Assembly: GCA_023383735.1 (NCBI GenBank)
Contig: JAHDYN010000084.1
Location: 1-7,200, forward strand
Reading direction: 5' to 3'
DNA length: 7,200 nt
DNA from: Gammaproteobacteria bacterium
GTDB lineage: Bacteria > Pseudomonadota > Gammaproteobacteria > Steroidobacterales > GCA-2729495
Below, piece after piece: positions 6,386-7,200 of the stretch. The notes under the pieces are model-generated. The model had not been told where the DNA came from. It ran no database searches and worked only from the letters and a program-made list of their open reading frames with translations. The translations under genes were made by a program, and so were the position numbers. Positions within the stretch are counted from its first letter, which is position 1, and each line of letters opens with the position of its first letter.

Positions 6386-7200
6386 GTGGCTATAGTCAAA
6401 AAGTCTTTTCCCTACGGCGAGCATCAGGTAACCATCGAGACTGGCGAGATCGCCAGGCAAGCCGGTGGTGCGGTTGTCGTCAGCATCGGCGATACGATCG
6501 TGCTGGTCACGGCCGTGGCAAAGAAGGAAGCCGTACCGGGCAAGGACTTCTTTCCGCTGACCATCGATTACCAGGAAAAGACTTTCGCTGCAGGCCGCAT
6601 TCCGGGCGGATTCTTCCGGCGCGAGGGTCGTCCGAGCGAGAAGGAGACACTGGTGTCCCGTCTCATCGACCGGCCACTTCGCCCGCTGTTCCCCAAGGGG
6701 TTCCTCAACGAAGTCCAGGTGATTGCCACCGTCATATCGGTGGATCCCCAGATCGATTCCGATATTCCCGCCCTGCTCGGTGCTTCGGCAGCCGTGGCCC
6801 TTACCGGTGCACCCTTCATGGGTCCGATCGGTGCGGCGCGCGTCGGATACATCGATGACAAGTTCGTCCTGAATCCGTCCGCTGCACAGTTGGCGACATC
6901 GAAGCTCGACCTCGTCGTGGCCGGCACCGCAAAGGCCGTATTGATGGTGGAGTCATCCGCCGATCAGCTGCCGGAAACGGTCATGCTCGATGCGGTCATG
7001 TTTGGCCATGCCCAGATGCAGGTGGCCATCGAGGCGATTCGTGAACTCGCGGCTGAAGCGGGCCGGCCCGTGTGGGACTGGCAGGCGCCTGCAGGTAATC
7101 CCGAGCTGGCTGCGGCAGTTGCCGCCGCCGTTGGCGAACAGTTTTCCGCAGCCTACAAGATTCATGACAAGCAGCTTCGCTATGCCGAGGTCGGCAGGAT
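6386..7200 (+). CDS. pnp: Polyribonucleotide nucleotidyltransferase (PNPase), 5' part
   Basis: PNPase degrades RNA 3' to 5' by phosphorolysis and, in Gammaproteobacteria, joins RNase E in the degradosome. Only 271 codons plus two bases are visible; the family is about 700 residues, so the catalytic second RNase PH domain and the KH and S1 domains lie beyond the right edge. The visible part holds the first RNase PH core (about residues 10-140, with GRIPGGFFRREGRPSE, FFRR at 76-79, and LIDRPLRPLFPKGF) and its C-terminal subdomain (about 145-210, with SKLDLVVAGTAKAVLMVES). The start of the all-helical linker domain follows. The start is GTG at 6386, giving MAIVKKSFPYGEHQVTIETG, which aligns with family N-termini. 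The frame stays open to base 7200. It is 107 bp from rpsO, the usual neighbour. Confidence 0.96.
   Translation, partial: MAIVKKSFPYGEHQVTIETGEIARQAGGAVVVSIGDTIVLVTAVAKKEAVPGKDFFPLTIDYQEKTFAAGRIPGGFFRREGRPSEKETLVSRLIDRPLRPLFPKGFLNEVQVIATVISVDPQIDSDIPALLGASAAVALTGAPFMGPIGAARVGYIDDKFVLNPSAAQLATSKLDLVVAGTAKAVLMVESSADQLPETVMLDAVMFGHAQMQVAIEAIRELAAEAGRPVWDWQAPAGNPELAAAVAAAVGEQFSAAYKIHDKQLRYAEVGR

Overview
The window carries a complete or nearly complete copy of the conserved translation/transcription operon rimP-nusA-infB-rbfA-truB-rpsO-pnp. All genes are on the + strand, with rimP cut by the left edge and pnp cut by the right edge. The gene order, a NusA with two C-terminal acidic repeats, and an IF2 with an N-terminal IF2_N module plus a long charged linker all point to a proteobacterium. 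Gammaproteobacteria is the best guess. The DNA looks GC-rich (around 60% by eye). I cannot name a genus or order from the sequence alone.

Layout: rimP (3' 118 codons, 1-357), nusA (402-1907), infB (1942-4506), rbfA (4527-4946), truB (4943-5956, GTG start overlapping the rbfA stop), rpsO (6009-6278) and pnp (GTG start at 6386, open at the right edge). Gaps are 44 bp, 34 bp, 20 bp, a 4-bp overlap, 52 bp and 107 bp. The first five genes are packed tightly enough to be one transcript. Non-coding space that could hold regulation occurs only around rpsO. A -10-like element flanked by a near-direct repeat lies at the truB/rpsO junction. A perfect 10-bp stem lies in the rpsO-pnp gap.

The genes join ribosome maturation (RimP and RbfA for the 30S subunit, S15 as an early 16S binder), tRNA pseudouridylation (TruB), initiation (IF2), transcription elongation/termination control (NusA) and RNA turnover (PNPase). 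Every protein retains the motifs expected for function, and I see no frameshift, insertion sequence, CRISPR array, tRNA or sign of transfer.

I did not find a previously undescribed system. The items worth a second look are small: the rpsO promoter region, the hairpin before pnp, and lineage-variable tails or linkers in TruB, RbfA and IF2.
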